From contig CM053143.1 in NCBI GenBank assembly GCA_028571685.1, positions 154,808,329 to 154,872,328 of the forward strand: a stretch of 64,000 nucleotides of DNA, given 5' to 3'. Below the pieces are notes generated by a model that worked only from the letters and a program-made list of their open reading frames with translations, was not told the DNA's origin and ran no database searches. This document shows positions 1 to 11,340 of the stretch, in pieces. The DNA comes from Heterohyrax brucei (Eukaryota; Chordata; Mammalia; Hyracoidea; Procaviidae). The first letter of the stretch is position 1; each line of letters starts with the position of its first letter. The position numbers were made by a program, and so were the translations under genes.

Positions 1-394
1 TAGTTCTTATTATTGAAAAGTTTTATGGCAAAAAAAATACATGATTTTCTGGTTGTTTCATAACCTGCCAGAGGACAGATTCCTAATTTTCAATCTGTTA
101 TTTACTTAGCTAACAGCCATGCAGGGCTTCCTGCCCAGCGTTTGAATCAGGATAGGATGTGCCCTGGCTTATCCGCTGCTGCAGCTCGGGCAACTCAGTG
201 CCTCAGAGTGTGGACCCAGCACCTGCAGCAGCGATGTCACCCTAGACCTTGAGAGGAAGCAGATTTTCAGGCTTCTCCCAGGGGAACGCCATCTCTAGAA
301 CTTGGAAACTCTAGGCTTAGTCCTAGAAACCTGTGTTTCAGTAAGTTCTCTGGGGTATTTTGGGGCATATTCAATTTGAAAAGAGATGAAAGGA

Positions 395-480
395 ATGTTA
401 ACCAGTTGCTACTGAGTCAGTTCCAACTCATGGCAACCTCGGGAGCTGCAGAACGGGCTTCCAGAACTATCATGCCTTGG
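395..480 (-). repeat. AfroSINE-type SINE, truncated
   Basis: Matches the start of the antisense family consensus (gagtcagttccaactcatgg at 414-433) and then degrades. No tail or duplication is visible. Confidence 0.5.
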
Positions 481-920
481 AAGCAGATGGCTTTTGTTAC
501 TTTCTCCTATATAAATCGAGGGTAATGGTCCACCCCAGGCAAATGTGACTAACCTGTGGCCCCTTTGGGGTGCCTCCTGGGGGCCTGAGAGAGCCATGGT
601 TGCTGACCAGGGCTCTTCTCAGGGCTGTTCCCACACAGAGGCTCCCAACTCCCAGGGCAGGCTGCTTCCTGTGTACTTGGATTCCTCCGACCTTCCCAGG
701 CACTTCTGAGGCATGCACCAGAATCCTCAACTCTCCTTCTCGGCCCAGGGCAAGCAAAGAGGTGGAGGAGGCCAGCCTGCAGGAGAGTGTGGGGCTGGGG
801 GACCAAACCGCTTCCACAGGCCAAACCAAGTCAGAACTGGTCAGAATGCAAGGTAACAACCAAGGGTCCCAGAGAAGGGGGTTCCATAGTACTCAAACTT
901 TGAAACAAATGTCCACATAA

Positions 921-1422
921 AAAAAACAGTACAGAAATGTTCACAGCAGCACTAATCAGAATCACCAGAAGGTAGAAACCATCCAAATATCCATGAACTA
1001 GTGAATGGATAAACACAATGTGAAACACTTACACAATGGAATATTAACCAGATCAAAAAAGACCAAAGAGATATCAACATATAATGCATATTACAATATA
1101 GGTGGGACCTTGAAAACATCATGTGAAGTGAAAGAAGCCAGGCACAAATGACCACATATTGTAGGATTCATTTGAAAGGAAAGGCACAGAACAGGTAACA
1201 GGCAAATCCAGAGGCAGACAGTAGATGAGTGACTGTCTAGGGCTTCGGAGTGGAGAGCAATGGGCAGTAACAGCTATGGTGTTTTTTCCAGGGAGAACAA
1301 AAATGTTCTAAAATTAGATTACGAGACAGTTGCACAATCCTGTGAATATACTGAAAACATTCAATTTGTACACTTTCAATGGGTGAATTGTACAGACTGA
1401 GAATTGTATCTCGATAACCAAT
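921..1422 (+). repeat. L1M-type LINE 3' end
   Basis: This is the end of an old L1: the ORF2 terminus (gtgaatggataaacacaatg at 1002-1021, then the accttgaaaacatcatg segment) followed by a typical L1M 3'UTR (aaaatgttctaaaattagat, then cactttcaatgggtgaattg). The poly(A) tail is lost and the reading frame is destroyed. Confidence 0.85.
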
Positions 1423-2763
1423 TTGAAAAACAGAAACCATTCCTGCCAAGGAGTCCCTGGCAGAGCCAACCTGACCCTCCCTGGGAGTCTGTGCTGTTTA
1501 CTTCAGGAGGCTGCAGAGCAAGCAAACCACAACTCGGAGGCGACAGAGACTACCATGAGGCAACTCATGCGCATGAAAAATTTAAAGAGGCACTCCCTCA
1601 CAAGGTCATGGAAGTACAGGGCCAGCACTTACATGACGCTGAAAGTGCTTGCCTCCTTAAATTTTGTGCCCTAGGTACTTGTTTGCATCACCCTGGTATG
1701 GACCCTGCTTTTCAGGATGCTTCACGATCCGAAAAGATCTAGATTCTGCTCCTTTAAAACTAGTTTCAAACTACCTGCCATTTATTTGCTTTAAAATTTT
1801 CACTGGCTCCCTAATGCCCAAGTTGAGAATGCAAGACCTTCCGCCTTGGAATTGACTCTATAAGCAAACAGGCATCTGCTCTGGAGTTAGATTAGCCCAA
1901 AGGAGGAATGCCCAGCCAGCAAAGGTGCAGTGAGCATCACGATGGGCCACCATCACAATGACAGGACAGGGACTGAAACCCTGGCACTGATTCCAACCAA
2001 AGCCCAGGCCCTCAAGCCTCTGCTCCCACAGCTTTTCTACCAAGAAGTGGTTGAAATGCTATCTCTGAGTCACCAACACTTAGCTCCAGCCCTTGCACAA
2101 AGGTATCCTTTTAGAACTGACTAGTTAAACACCAGTGATTAACTAGAAAATATCGATCAGTTCTAACTTAATGTTAACAGGTACAAAAAGAGCAAGCCAA
2201 GGAAAAATTTGCCATTCATTATGCAATTCCTGACTTCTGCAATGATATGCCAAGAAGCACAATAAAATAAAAAAGGTAATAGCTCCGAACTACGGAAATC
2301 ACATATCCACATATACGCCTGGCTTGCAATATTTTATCTTCAACTTAGTCTTCGTTCACCACAAAAAAGCAAAGTTACATGAGGAGTAAATTAAAAACAA
2401 TCTTGCAAAGCCATGTGTCTCTAGCCATAGAAAACACTTCTCTTTGTTGTTTTGCCCACTCCCTGAAACCCTGCAGAAAATGAAAGGGAAACATCTCGAT
2501 TTCGGAAGGTGGCTCTCCACTCAAACGAGTTGTGAATAAGCAAAGAAGAAAAATACCACAAAAACAAGAACAAAAACACAAACAAAGCACACATTTCTGG
2601 GACTGGAAAGAAACCAGTCATTTGGAGACAGGGTGCAACAGTGCCACCAAGCGGCGACGGCTCTGCAAGTCATCCTCTGAGGTCTGACTATCAAAGCAGA
2701 AATGAGGATTTATTGTTTTTTTAATGATGAGGAAGAAGTGTTTAAAAAAAAAAAAAGACGCCA

Positions 2764-3467
2764 TGATTTCGCCCATTGCTAAGAGAGTCTTCTGCACCCC
2801 ATATTGGTGAGTGGTGTCTGGGGTCTTAAAAGCTCACAAGCTGCCATCTGAGGTACACCAAATGGTGCCAATTCATCTGGAACAGATGATCACTACAAAC
2901 ACCAAAGACATGAGGAAAAAAAGAGTCCAGGAAACAAGTACCATGTGAGTGGAAAACTGTACCAACACGTGACCAGCAGAACCAGATGATGCCTGGCTAA
3001 CACCAAAGACAGCCATGATGGGGCACACAATGTTGAGCCCTCTTGGCAAGATGAGAAAAAGAGGGGTGCAGCTCAAGAATGCTATTAAAAGACTGCAACT
3101 GATGGTCTGATGGCCTGGGAGATCCCCTGGGAGAATGGCTCCTAGACCTGCTGCTGCCTCTGTCTAGAAAACACTACTGGGGTCAAGTCTTCAGACAAAA
3201 ATCGACCAGACCTGGAAACACAATGTGACCATATGGTGTGTGTACTTTATGGTTCTATGCATTTATAGGACGGTGTCCTACTTACTAGTCTCTTTCTAGA
3301 TGGGAGAGAAGAGGGTGGGGATGAGGGGACAGGAACTTGTTAAGAGGTATAACAAGTATAAAATGAAAAGGAGAAGTGTGCTGTCACTAGGCAAGAAGAG
3401 CAGACGGAGCTCAAGATAGGCGGGCATGCAAAACTGATTTGGATTGTATACGTTCACATAATCACAA
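2764..3467 (+). repeat. 5'-truncated L1, elephant-type 3'UTR
   Basis: Opens in the 3'UTR at the gtgtctggggtcttaaaagc motif and runs through the conserved stretch tttatggttctatgcattta (3247-3266) to a GAGA-rich end and poly(A). The same 3'UTR family recurs at 37790-38452, 38456-39379, 40519-40700 and 62994-63258. Flanking A-rich direct repeats of about 20 bp (2743-2763 and 3468-3489; two mismatches after the A-run) suggest a target-site duplication. Confidence 0.8.
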
Positions 3468-3924
3468 CTAAAAAAAAAAAAGATGCCACGCCATCCAAAA
3501 AGACTCACTGAGGTACAGCAGAGGGAGACAGATCTCATTTTCCTGCAATGATTTGGCTGCACAGTACAAGTTGTTGAGAACCACTGTTCAAAACAAAAGG
3601 GTAGCAGGTTGGACACAAGTAAAACTATCAAGCTTTTATTTTCCAGTCCAGTGTCGCTTGCAGTTTCTCCATCTGTATCATCCTAGTGGTACAAAAATTT
3701 TTGAAAACAGGACTATGTACAATGCAAGTCTATCACCATCATACACTTTCCACACTTCCCACAGTTAGCACAGAACAGTCACCCAAACCATCCAGACTGC
3801 ATTTCGTAATTCTGCTGTTACTGCTAACATGCAAGAGCCACCTCAGCAGCCGTCACCCTACTATGCATCATACACAGTGACACAGGCAACACAGGCAACA
3901 CAGAAACTTTCTGAACTGTTGTTG

Positions 3925-4000
3925 CACTGACCTGCCCAACTGCTGACCTGTTTGGTTAGCAGCCGAGTGCTTAACCAGTTTACCACTAGAGCTCCTGTTG
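3925..4000 (-). repeat. AfroSINE-type SINE, end fragment
   Basis: Only the antisense promoter-proximal end survives: ctgacctgtttggttagcag (3942-3961), then the taaccagtttaccactagag segment. Confidence 0.7.
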
Positions 4001-4548
4001 CTTATACAAAGGGATCAAATCAATAAATCATTCTTATCAAATCAATAAATCATCTTAGTTTGTCTGCTTTTTTTTTACAAAACAAATGAGATGTAAAGTC
4101 TGAAAGCTTCTACTGTTGGTGACATTGATAAACGCACAGCATTTGAAATGCTTAAAATGAAAGGTATGAGACTGAGATGCAAATTATTCCCTGGCACACA
4201 AGATGTAAGTGAAAGGATTTTTCTCCCCCATTCCAAAATCAGGGAGTTGCCTAAAAATTTACTTCTTCACAACAAAGAACTAGCTTTTGTGTAATACACT
4301 AAGAAGGGAAAGTGTGGCGCAATCCCACTACCAAATGTCTAAATGAGAAGCTGATTTTCAGCCTTTCTGCAGAGCTGACAATCAGGCTAGAGCCCGCAGT
4401 TAAAGAAACGCATTCCTGCTCTTTCTGTCCCCTGGTGCTCCTGAGGACACACAGCTTTCCTGGAAAACAAAATGGCAGGAAAGGGGCAAAGCACCATGCA
4501 CTTAGTCCATCTGGCGCATTATCAAATTTTTCTTCCTACCTGTCTTAG

Positions 4549-4965
4549 TCATATAGTGCTGCTGTAACAGAAATTAGAAGAAGGCTTTCTTTCTGTAGGC
4601 CCTGCAGGAAAATTCCTGCCATCAGTTGGTTGAGTTGCTTCTTAGCACAGGAACCTTGGGTCCAAAGGATGTGCTTTTCTCCTGGCTCTTGTTTCTTGGT
4701 GGTATGAGGCTCTCTGTCACTCTGCTTGCTTCTCTTTTATATCTCAAGGGAGTGACTTGAGACACAAACTTATCTTGTTGACTCAGTTCTGCCTCATTAA
4801 CCTAAGTGCCACTTCTCCCACCTCACTACCATCATAGAGGTATATACAACATATCAAAGTCACATCAGATGACAAAAGGGTACACAATCACACAACAGTC
4901 AGAATCACGGGCTAGCCAAGCTGACAGATATTTTGAGGGGAGACACAACTCAACCTGGAACAATA
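4549..4965 (-). repeat. MLT1-like (ERVL-MaLR) LTR
   Basis: The reverse complement follows the MLT1 layout: a TGxCxT...TGTCTCCCC start, a middle with a serrated G/A-rich part, and a ttctgttacagcagcac end (plus strand 4559-4575). The related copy at 18430-18872 is better kept. Part of the section near 4590 is deleted. It is a solo LTR with no coding sequence. Confidence 0.65.
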
Positions 4966-5027
4966 CCTATTCACATTTTCTCCCACTGTAGCGGATCTTT
5001 GTTTCTCCAGGCAGGATAGCGCTTCAC

Positions 5028-5450
5028 AAATAGTTGTCGTTAGCTGCTGTACCATCAGCTCTATCTCTTGGTGACCCCAGATACAAAGTGAAACACCACT
5101 GGTCCTGCACCATCTTAGGGATCATTGGTACGGTCAAGGTCGACTGTTGCAGTTACCATGTTTTTTGTGAGCCTTCCAACCCAGACAGCTCATCCTCAAG
5201 CAGTATACAGGGCAGCAGTCTGTTGTGACGCACTGGGTTTTCCGTGGCTAATTTTAGGAATTAGACTGCCAGGCCTGTCTCCCTAGTACGGCTTAGTCTG
5301 AAAGTTCTACTGAAACCTGTCCACCCCAGGTGACTGTGCTGGTGATTATGAATACTCAGGGCATAACTTACAGCATCCCAGAAACATGCAAGCCCCCAGG
5401 GCAAGACAAACTGGCAGACCAGTAGCAGTTACATACAGTCACTCTATAAA
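5028..5450 (-). repeat. RTE-derived SINE (RTE 5'/3' composite)
   Basis: About 420 bp sharing its high-coordinate end (cttacagcatcccagaaaca, 5368-5387) with the 5' end of the RTE at 21060-21150, and its low-coordinate end with the RTE 3' end. A similar element is at 43183-43543. This is the layout expected of a non-autonomous element built from RTE ends. Confidence 0.65.
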
Positions 5451-5609
5451 AACTGTTACTGATGACCCTGATTTCTTTGAGGCTTGAGATACCTGGGTGA
5501 CCCCTTCCAGTCCATGTGCAGTGATGTACAGCAGCCTGAAAGAACAAGCCCCAGCTTAAGACGAGAGACGTGCGTTGGATTTACTGTGGTCACTTATTCT
5601 AAGCCCTTG

Positions 5610-5740
5610 TTACTCAAAGAGTGGTCCCTGGACAGACCAGCAGTATCCACATCACTGAGGAGCTTGCGAGAGACGCAGAACCTCAGGATGCACTCCGACC
5701 TACCGAATCAAAATCCAGCTTTCAGCAAGATCTCCTGAGG
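5610..5740 (+). repeat. MER5-like hAT-Charlie DNA transposon relic
   Basis: The sequence agagtggtccctggacagac (5618-5637) followed by cagtatccacatcactgagg and a ctaccgaatcaaaatc segment reproduces the order of words in MER5-type elements. Diverged and without intact termini. Confidence 0.6.
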
Positions 5741-6087
5741 GCTCCTCCTCCTACATGAAAGGTCTGTGAAATTCTGCTCTACACCACGACATGGAGCAAG
5801 ATACGTAACCAGCAGGTGTCCTCCTCACTTCTTCATCTGAGGACTGAGAGTAACTCCACCTGCTTTACCTTCCTTACAGGCCAACGGTAGATCAGAGGTG
5901 AGAACGGTTCACATCTGAGAAAGGACGCTTGCCCGAAGAGAAGCCTCACTAGCCTTTTACCAGAGACCAATTACGTCTGCCCTCAACTGTGCCCTCCAAA
6001 TGTAGTGGTAAACACACTCACCCATCTGCAGCTTTGACACATAACAAAACCAACGGTCTTCTCAATTAAAATTACTACCAAATTTAC

Positions 6088-6285
6088 AGAGTTCCTGGGT
6101 GGTGCCAACAGTTCATGTGCTCGGGGGCTAACAGAAAGGTTGGTGGTTCGAATGCGCCCAGAGGCAGCTCAGGAGAAAGTCCAGAAGATCTGCTTTTGAA
6201 AATCAGCCCCTGAAAGTCCTGAGGAGCACAGCTCTGCTCTGATATGCACAGGGTGGTCACAAGTCAAGAGCGGATTTGATGACAG
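6088..6285 (+). repeat. AfroSINE-type SINE, long form
   Basis: Nearly full-length sense copy: the opening ttcctgggtggtgccaacag (6092-6111), then ggttggtggttcgaatgc, the central gatctgcttttgaaaatc, and a decayed end. Confidence 0.85.
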
Positions 6286-6660
6286 TCTCGTAGGTATTGT
6301 CCTTTCACTTACTCAGTGCCTCGCAAACCTTTGCCCAAAGACTCTATAACACACAGAGTGTACTTCCCTAGGGGGTCTGGGGTAAAAGCCCTAAGTAGCC
6401 ACCACAAACTTACCACACCTCTGAAATCTTCTGCTTTAAATGTAAGCAACTATGCAGCTATTAGCACTTCGTTTTATAACATGCCTGTGCTCCTTTTAGC
6501 ATAAAAATGTTTGTCTTGCCAAGTCTTCAAGTAAAAAGGTGACCCCTCATCTCGATCCCAGTTTCCCTGCACTCCAGCACCTGCTGTGTCCTGCCTTACC
6601 GAACAAGCCAAGGTCTGCTTCTCCAAAACAGAGAACTAAGACTATCCCCCTCTGGACTTC

Positions 6661-6850
6661 GGAGACCCTGGGTGGGGCAAACAGTTAATGTGTTCAGCTG
6701 CTAACTGAAAAGCTGGACATTTAAGTCTGCCCATGAGAGACTCAGAAGAAAGCCCTGGTAATCCACTTGCCCCAAATCAGCCACTGAAAACATTATGGGG
6801 CATAGTTCTAACTGGCACACACAGAGTCACCATGAATGGAGTCCATTTGA
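6661..6850 (+). repeat. AfroSINE-type SINE, long form
   Basis: Sense copy opening at gaccctgggtggggcaaac. It keeps the gccactgaaaacattatggg middle and the gtcaccatgaatggagtcc end. Confidence 0.85.
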
Positions 6851-6929
6851 TAGAGACTTGTTTCCTGGTCTTCATGAACTCAAAGCTGGAATTCTTACAA
6901 GAAACCAACTGGTCGCTAATAAATTTAAC

Positions 6930-6952
6930 ACCCCCCCCACTCCCCACCCCCC
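6930..6952 (+). repeat. C-rich low-complexity tract
   Basis: Two runs of eight and seven C separated by actccccac. Simple low-complexity DNA, likely length-variable. Confidence 0.85.
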
Positions 6953-7654
6953 CATCTGGGGATGTTTGCCTAGGCCTTACTAGACACATAGAAGGAAGTC
7001 TCCAAATATAAGTCACTTTTCCTACCTACCTCAGGTAGGTTTCCAAAATGGTAAAATTCAGATTATTACATCCTGTTTCCCAAATATTACACAGTGACAG
7101 TCAGTCACATGTCCCAGAGGAAATGCTAGGTTCATTCACTCTGAGACAGTATTTACGCAGTCTAACCTCTCCAGTCCCATCTACGCTGCCTGACTAACTA
7201 TTCTCCTCTCTTTATCTTCTATGCTACTGGATCCACATTCCATTGTTCAGCCCATCTCTAAACATCAGAACCCCCAAATTACAAAAAACTCTTTTCTCTA
7301 GCTTTCACTAGAACACTTACTGCTATGTAAGCCCCATGGTTCTTAAATTACAGGGTCCCCGACCCTAGGATTTTCAAAGTGAGATGAAGTGGATGGGACA
7401 AGAGAATTATCCATGCCTTTTTTTCCCCCTTGAAGGACATCATGCAATTTCCTCTCATTTAATTAAAGCTTGTACTGCCACAAAGTAAATGCAAAATAGT
7501 CACACATGACATTTTGAGCTTCCAGGCAGGTTCTAAAAGCAGTTTTTACCTATTTCTTACAAGCATACTCTGTTACCTTTTGTGCCAAAGTGAGACATGA
7601 GGCCTTGAATCCACTGGCCACAGATTTCTCAGGCCCAAATGTCAGCTCCTAAGT

Positions 7655-7713
7655 GTCAGAGCAGAACTGTGCTCCACAGCTTTCAATGGCTGATGGGGGG
7701 GGGGGAGGGGGGC
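7655..7713. repeat. SINE fragment with G-rich low-complexity tract
   Basis: A short antisense AfroSINE word (gcagaactgtgctccacagc, 7661-7680) runs into an 18-base, almost pure G tract at 7694-7711. The G-run could form a G-quadruplex-like structure; this is inference. Confidence 0.6.
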
Positions 7714-8044
7714 AGAGGGAGAACAGATCACCAGGCCTTTCTCCTAGATGTACTAGAATCTCTAACCCCTCGGCTAGCAGCCTCGTAGTGTTTTAATCAT
7801 CTGACCCACCCCAGAGACTCCACATCATTTATTACCTCAGGCCCCTAAACTGTCTGATGATCTGAAGGTCTCCCAGACCTGGACTGGGATTCTAGGTATC
7901 CTGTGCATGTGTGTGCAAGAGAAGAGAACTCAAAGTATTTTAGACTCTGAGAGCATATATTAATAACAAACACTTCCCATGGCCTTATTATATGGCAAAA
8001 ACCATACTAAGTGCTGTACAAGAATTATTTCCTCTATTTTAATC

Positions 8045-8245
8045 CACAAGCTCAAATCCTGATGCTGTCTCCACAAGCTCTGTGATCTGAGGAAAGTGAT
8101 TTTAACCTCTCTGAGCCTCCACTATCTTATCTGTAAACTGGATATAATAAAAATGCTGACTCTCTTAAGTTGGACAGGAAATTAGAGGAAACAATCCATG
8201 TACAGCATGTAGCATGGTGTCTGCCATATAACAGAGGCCAAAGTG
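8045..8245 (+). repeat. MIR SINE
   Basis: The core words tgatttaacctctctgagcc, tatcttatctgtaaactgg and aaacaatccatgtacagcatgtagc occur in the MIR order. Old and ungapped. Confidence 0.85.
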
Positions 8246-9069
8246 TTGTTTATCATCATCACTGTTATTATCAGACCAATTCGGAGTCTTAAAAGCTTCA
8301 TTCTCCCACACAAACACACAGAAGCTAACATACAAACGAGAAATTTCAAACAGCATTTAATTCTGAGAACAGAATAAAAATGACAGGGACTTACCAAGAA
8401 ACAGGAGGGACGTAAGAAATCACAAACAAATAACAAGTTGGTTAAGAATCAGTGATTTTCTCGTCTGCCTCTAAAAGTCAACTGGAGGAGATCGATTATG
8501 AAGTAAATTTTAGACAATGTTACAGGGAGATAAGGGCTAAGGGAAAAAAGTCAGGAGAAGAAGATTAGAAAGATCTGGTAGAAGAAGGAAAGCTACAATC
8601 TGAAACAGGGTGGCCTGGGGAGACCCACTGAAGAGGTGGTTTTAAACCATACTCTGCAGGGAGTGAGGAGGAGGCATGGGAGTCTCTGGGGAAAGAGTAT
8701 TCCAGGCAGAGAAACAGCCAGGGTAAAGGTCCACACGTTAGTAATGAATGAGACGGGATAATGGGTTGCTGGCCCAGCATTTCTCTGCTGGGGGCTCTGG
8801 CCTATACTCTAAACTCTGAGTGACATGGTCTTTGAGGAACTAAGAACAGGAGTGCTTGGTATCCATCACCCTTGCGGGAAAAAGTACTCAATACAGTACT
8901 CAAAACAGTATCCCCTAGGCTCACTCTCTGACTGGTAGGAAAGCAGACTTCCAGCCTCCTCAGCATTGCATGGTCTCAGACAGTCACAAAGGACAACTTA
9001 CAGAAGGAACACAGCACTCATTCAGAGCAACACCCTCCAAATGCGGGAACAGAGCTAGGAGCTCCCCGA

Positions 9070-9200
9070 TGTGCGTGGTGGTCAAGAGCACAGAGCTGAG
9101 AGTCTGCATTCAAATCCCAGCCTTTCCCCTCACTAGCTGTGAACAGGCACAACAGTCTAAACTTCTCACCTTTAATATATTATTAATTATGCCTGTTGCC
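9070..9200 (+). repeat. MIR SINE
   Basis: Begins gtggtggtcaagagcacaga and continues through attcaaatcccagcctttcc and cactagctgtgaacagg, the 5' half of MIR. Confidence 0.8.
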
Positions 9201-9244
9201 AATCTGGTTGAGATAAGAGGACACAATGTCTCAAAAACCAGCTG

Positions 9245-9422
9245 CTGTTGTTAACTCAGTTTCAACTCAGCTGTGCTGGGTAGGGTTTTCAACGGCTGAT
9301 TTTTCAGAAGTAAATCACCAGATCCTTCTTCTGAGGCAACTCTGGGCAGACCTGAACCTTCACCCTTTCAGTTAGCAGATGGGTCTGTTAACCTTTTGCT
9401 TGCAGCATCCAGAGACTCCATA
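9245..9422 (-). repeat. AfroSINE-type SINE, long form
   Basis: Antisense copy with the long-form middle (gggttttcaacggctgattt, 9281-9300), an ending of the gactcc type and no preserved duplication. Confidence 0.85.
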
Positions 9423-9424
9423 AT

Positions 9425-9592
9425 GTCACTAAACCAAAGCCACTGCCTTTGAGTAGATTCCAACTCACAGTGAACTCACAGGGCAGGCCAGAAGTGCTCC
9501 ATAGCATTTCCAAGGAGCACCTGATAGATTCTAACTGCTGACCTGTTGGTTAGCAGACAGAGCACTTAACTGTCTATACCATGATGGTTTCT
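9425..9592 (-). repeat. AfroSINE-type SINE, short form
   Basis: Antisense copy directly abutting the previous SINE. It has gattccaactcacagtgaac, tttccaaggagcacctgata and ctgacctgttggttagcag in order. Confidence 0.85.
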
Positions 9593-9654
9593 GTCATGTC
9601 ATTACTGACATTTTAAAGAGATTAAAATTACTAAGACTGGAAGGACAACCAGTG

Positions 9655-9900
9655 ATGTGAATGTTTCCAATATAAAGTCACTCTCATGGTGTCAAAGTCC
9701 CTCTGCTCTTCTTGCCTCCAGTCTCTCTCCATGGCGGCACTGTGGAGCTCAGGCAGCACCCTCTGCTGCAGGCAGCCCCTTGGTGGCAGAGCTGCATGCC
9801 AAGCCGCAAGGCTGGAGTCTGAATTTCCTATTCCTGCCTTAATGTTATTCCACAAGCAGTGAAGAGTCAACTGTAACCATCTAACAATGGAAGGAACTAG
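9655..9900. other. Unassigned GC-richer unique stretch
   Basis: About 250 bp with higher G+C than its surroundings and no repeat family I recognise. It contains a minus-strand open frame of 121 codons (9631-9996) without similarity I can name, splice sites or gene-like context. It may be a conserved non-coding element or chance. Confidence 0.35.
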
Positions 9901-10003
9901 ATTTAACCAACATCGCCAAGTTAGCTGAGCCAAAACCAGGATCAAAACCGGGCTCCTGTTTAATGTGGCAGAGAATTCATTTAGAGACTTACACATTACG
10001 GAG

Positions 10004-10129
10004 ACCCGAGGGAGCGAGAGGGGAAGGGGGGAAGGGGCGGAATGGAAGGGAAAAGAGGAAAGTTAAGAAGGGCCAAAGGATTGAGGAGGAGGAACGGAGC
10101 AGAGGGGAGCATAAAGAAGAAAAAGACAG
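10004..10129 (+). repeat. Polypurine (GA-rich) tract
   Basis: About 126 bases that are almost all A and G, with G-runs (gaggggaaggggggaagggg, 10017-10036) and only a few scattered C/T. The mirror-like purine strand could adopt triplex or H-DNA; the structural claim is inference. Confidence 0.85.
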
Positions 10130-10259
10130 TGACCCCTTCCCTGCGGCAGCTCCACGGAACCTGGTGTGACACTTCTGCATCAGACTGTCCTGCTTCCTAA
10201 AATGGAGCTTTTGAGTTGCATAATTAAGCTGTGTTTACACATACGTTGCTATCCCAAAG

Positions 10260-10412
10260 GTTTGCACCTACCCGGCAGTACCCTGGAAGAAAGCCCTGGC
10301 CATCTACTCCCCCAACACAGCCACTGAAAACCCTATAGAGCAGAATTTTACTCTGACACATATGAGATCTCCATGAGCTGGGATCGACTCGACAGCAACT
10401 GCCTTTTGGCTT
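10260..10412 (+). repeat. AfroSINE-type SINE, 3' part
   Basis: Lacks the promoter-proximal part. It keeps gccactgaaaaccctataga and the well-conserved end gggatcgactcgacagcaac (10380-10399). Confidence 0.85.
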
Positions 10413-11200
10413 GCTATGCCATGTAGCGAAGTATGCTGAGGGACAAGCAAGAATCCCCACTTAACAGAATTTGAGAAACTCAAGACATCTTACGAGTTCT
10501 ACTGTTTTGCATACTTTTTAAAGAGGAAAAAAATGTTATCTGGTTAAAGAACATTAAGAAAATGAAACATCTACCATTGAAAGTTTATGATATCATTGGA
10601 CAGAGAAACAATCTGCAGTCAAGAGAACTGCAATTAATCTCATTTTTTTGTTATAACTCAATGCAGAAGGCAAAGCTTAAGCACTGGCTGCAGTACATTC
10701 TGTATTTTTAGGGTTAGCAGAGAAGGAAACAAGGGCACAAGACAGTCCTCCCATGACACCAAAGCAAGTAGCAGTAACTGACCCAGAACAGGTTCTACAA
10801 AGTATGGCCAGAGAGTTGGGTGCTGTGGTGTCTCTAAGGCTGTTATCATGCTGAGTATGTGTCCTCACTTAGCTAGCAGGAAACAGAGACAAGCTTAGGA
10901 ACACAGAGGGAAGACAAAGAAAGAAGCAGGGGACACCAGAACTGAACCTCTAAAACATCACCACGGCAGGGTGGATGAAAGCTCACAGCAGCTCAGCAGA
11001 GGCACCATCTTTCTTCAGCAAAAGTGTTGCCAACAGCTGAGTCCTGTCACAGGTTTATCTACCATGTGGTGATCTTCTGAAAATTGCTATAGGCATTGTC
11101 TTGAGAGCTTTTTACTCAGGGAAATTCTTCTACTGGTGTTCTTTTGTTCCAGGAAATATTCAGGCCCAAATCTAGCAGGTTCGTTTCAGGAAAGCCTTAC

Positions 11201-11340
11201 CTTCATATCTGCTAGGAGAGTCACATACTTTCTGTGGGGTGGCCACTCGGAGAAAGATCTGCTGTCTCCACGAATGCCTTCGTGTCTTCACTGGGGTCCC
11301 ACTGACATCACCCACGTGGTCTGCTTTGGTTTCAAAGTCC
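11201..11340 (-). CDS. TBC1D1: TBC1D1 exon 14 (RRHSW region before the GAP domain)
   Basis: A 140-nt exon. It starts with the G completing a split codon, then DFETKADHVGDVSGTPVKTR, then RRHSWRQQIFLRV and a SRYE end. The acceptor is tttttag and the donor GAAG/gtaagg. The basic motif RRHSW is a basophilic-kinase-type site; in the short isoform of human TBC1D1 its Ser falls at residue 660 by my count. The exon joins exon 13 (AG+G, Arg) in the long form or exon 11 (AA+G, Lys) when 12 and 13 are skipped, and both keep frame. It ends one base into the next codon. No next exon is visible in the remaining 11.2 kb. Confidence 0.96.

Larger units (their letters stand above)
1..11200 (-). other. Intron 14 (partial)
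   Basis: Intronic sequence downstream of exon 14. It contains an L1M 3' end, an elephant-type L1 3'UTR, an MLT1-like LTR, an RTE-derived SINE, a MER5-like relic, several AfroSINEs, two MIRs and a polypurine tract, each listed separately. I looked on the minus strand for the next TBC1D1 exon (the segment after RYED leading to the LWQKAI region) and did not see it, so it is probably beyond position 1. Stretches 1-390, 1425-2740, 3490-3920, 4000-4548, 5745-6085, 6855-7650, 7715-8040, 8250-9065 and 10415-11200 show nothing I can name. Confidence 0.85.

Noticed and set aside
9631-9996. 121-codon minus-strand open frame
   Set aside because: No similarity I can name and no start or splice context; kept only as an unexplained GC-richer segment.
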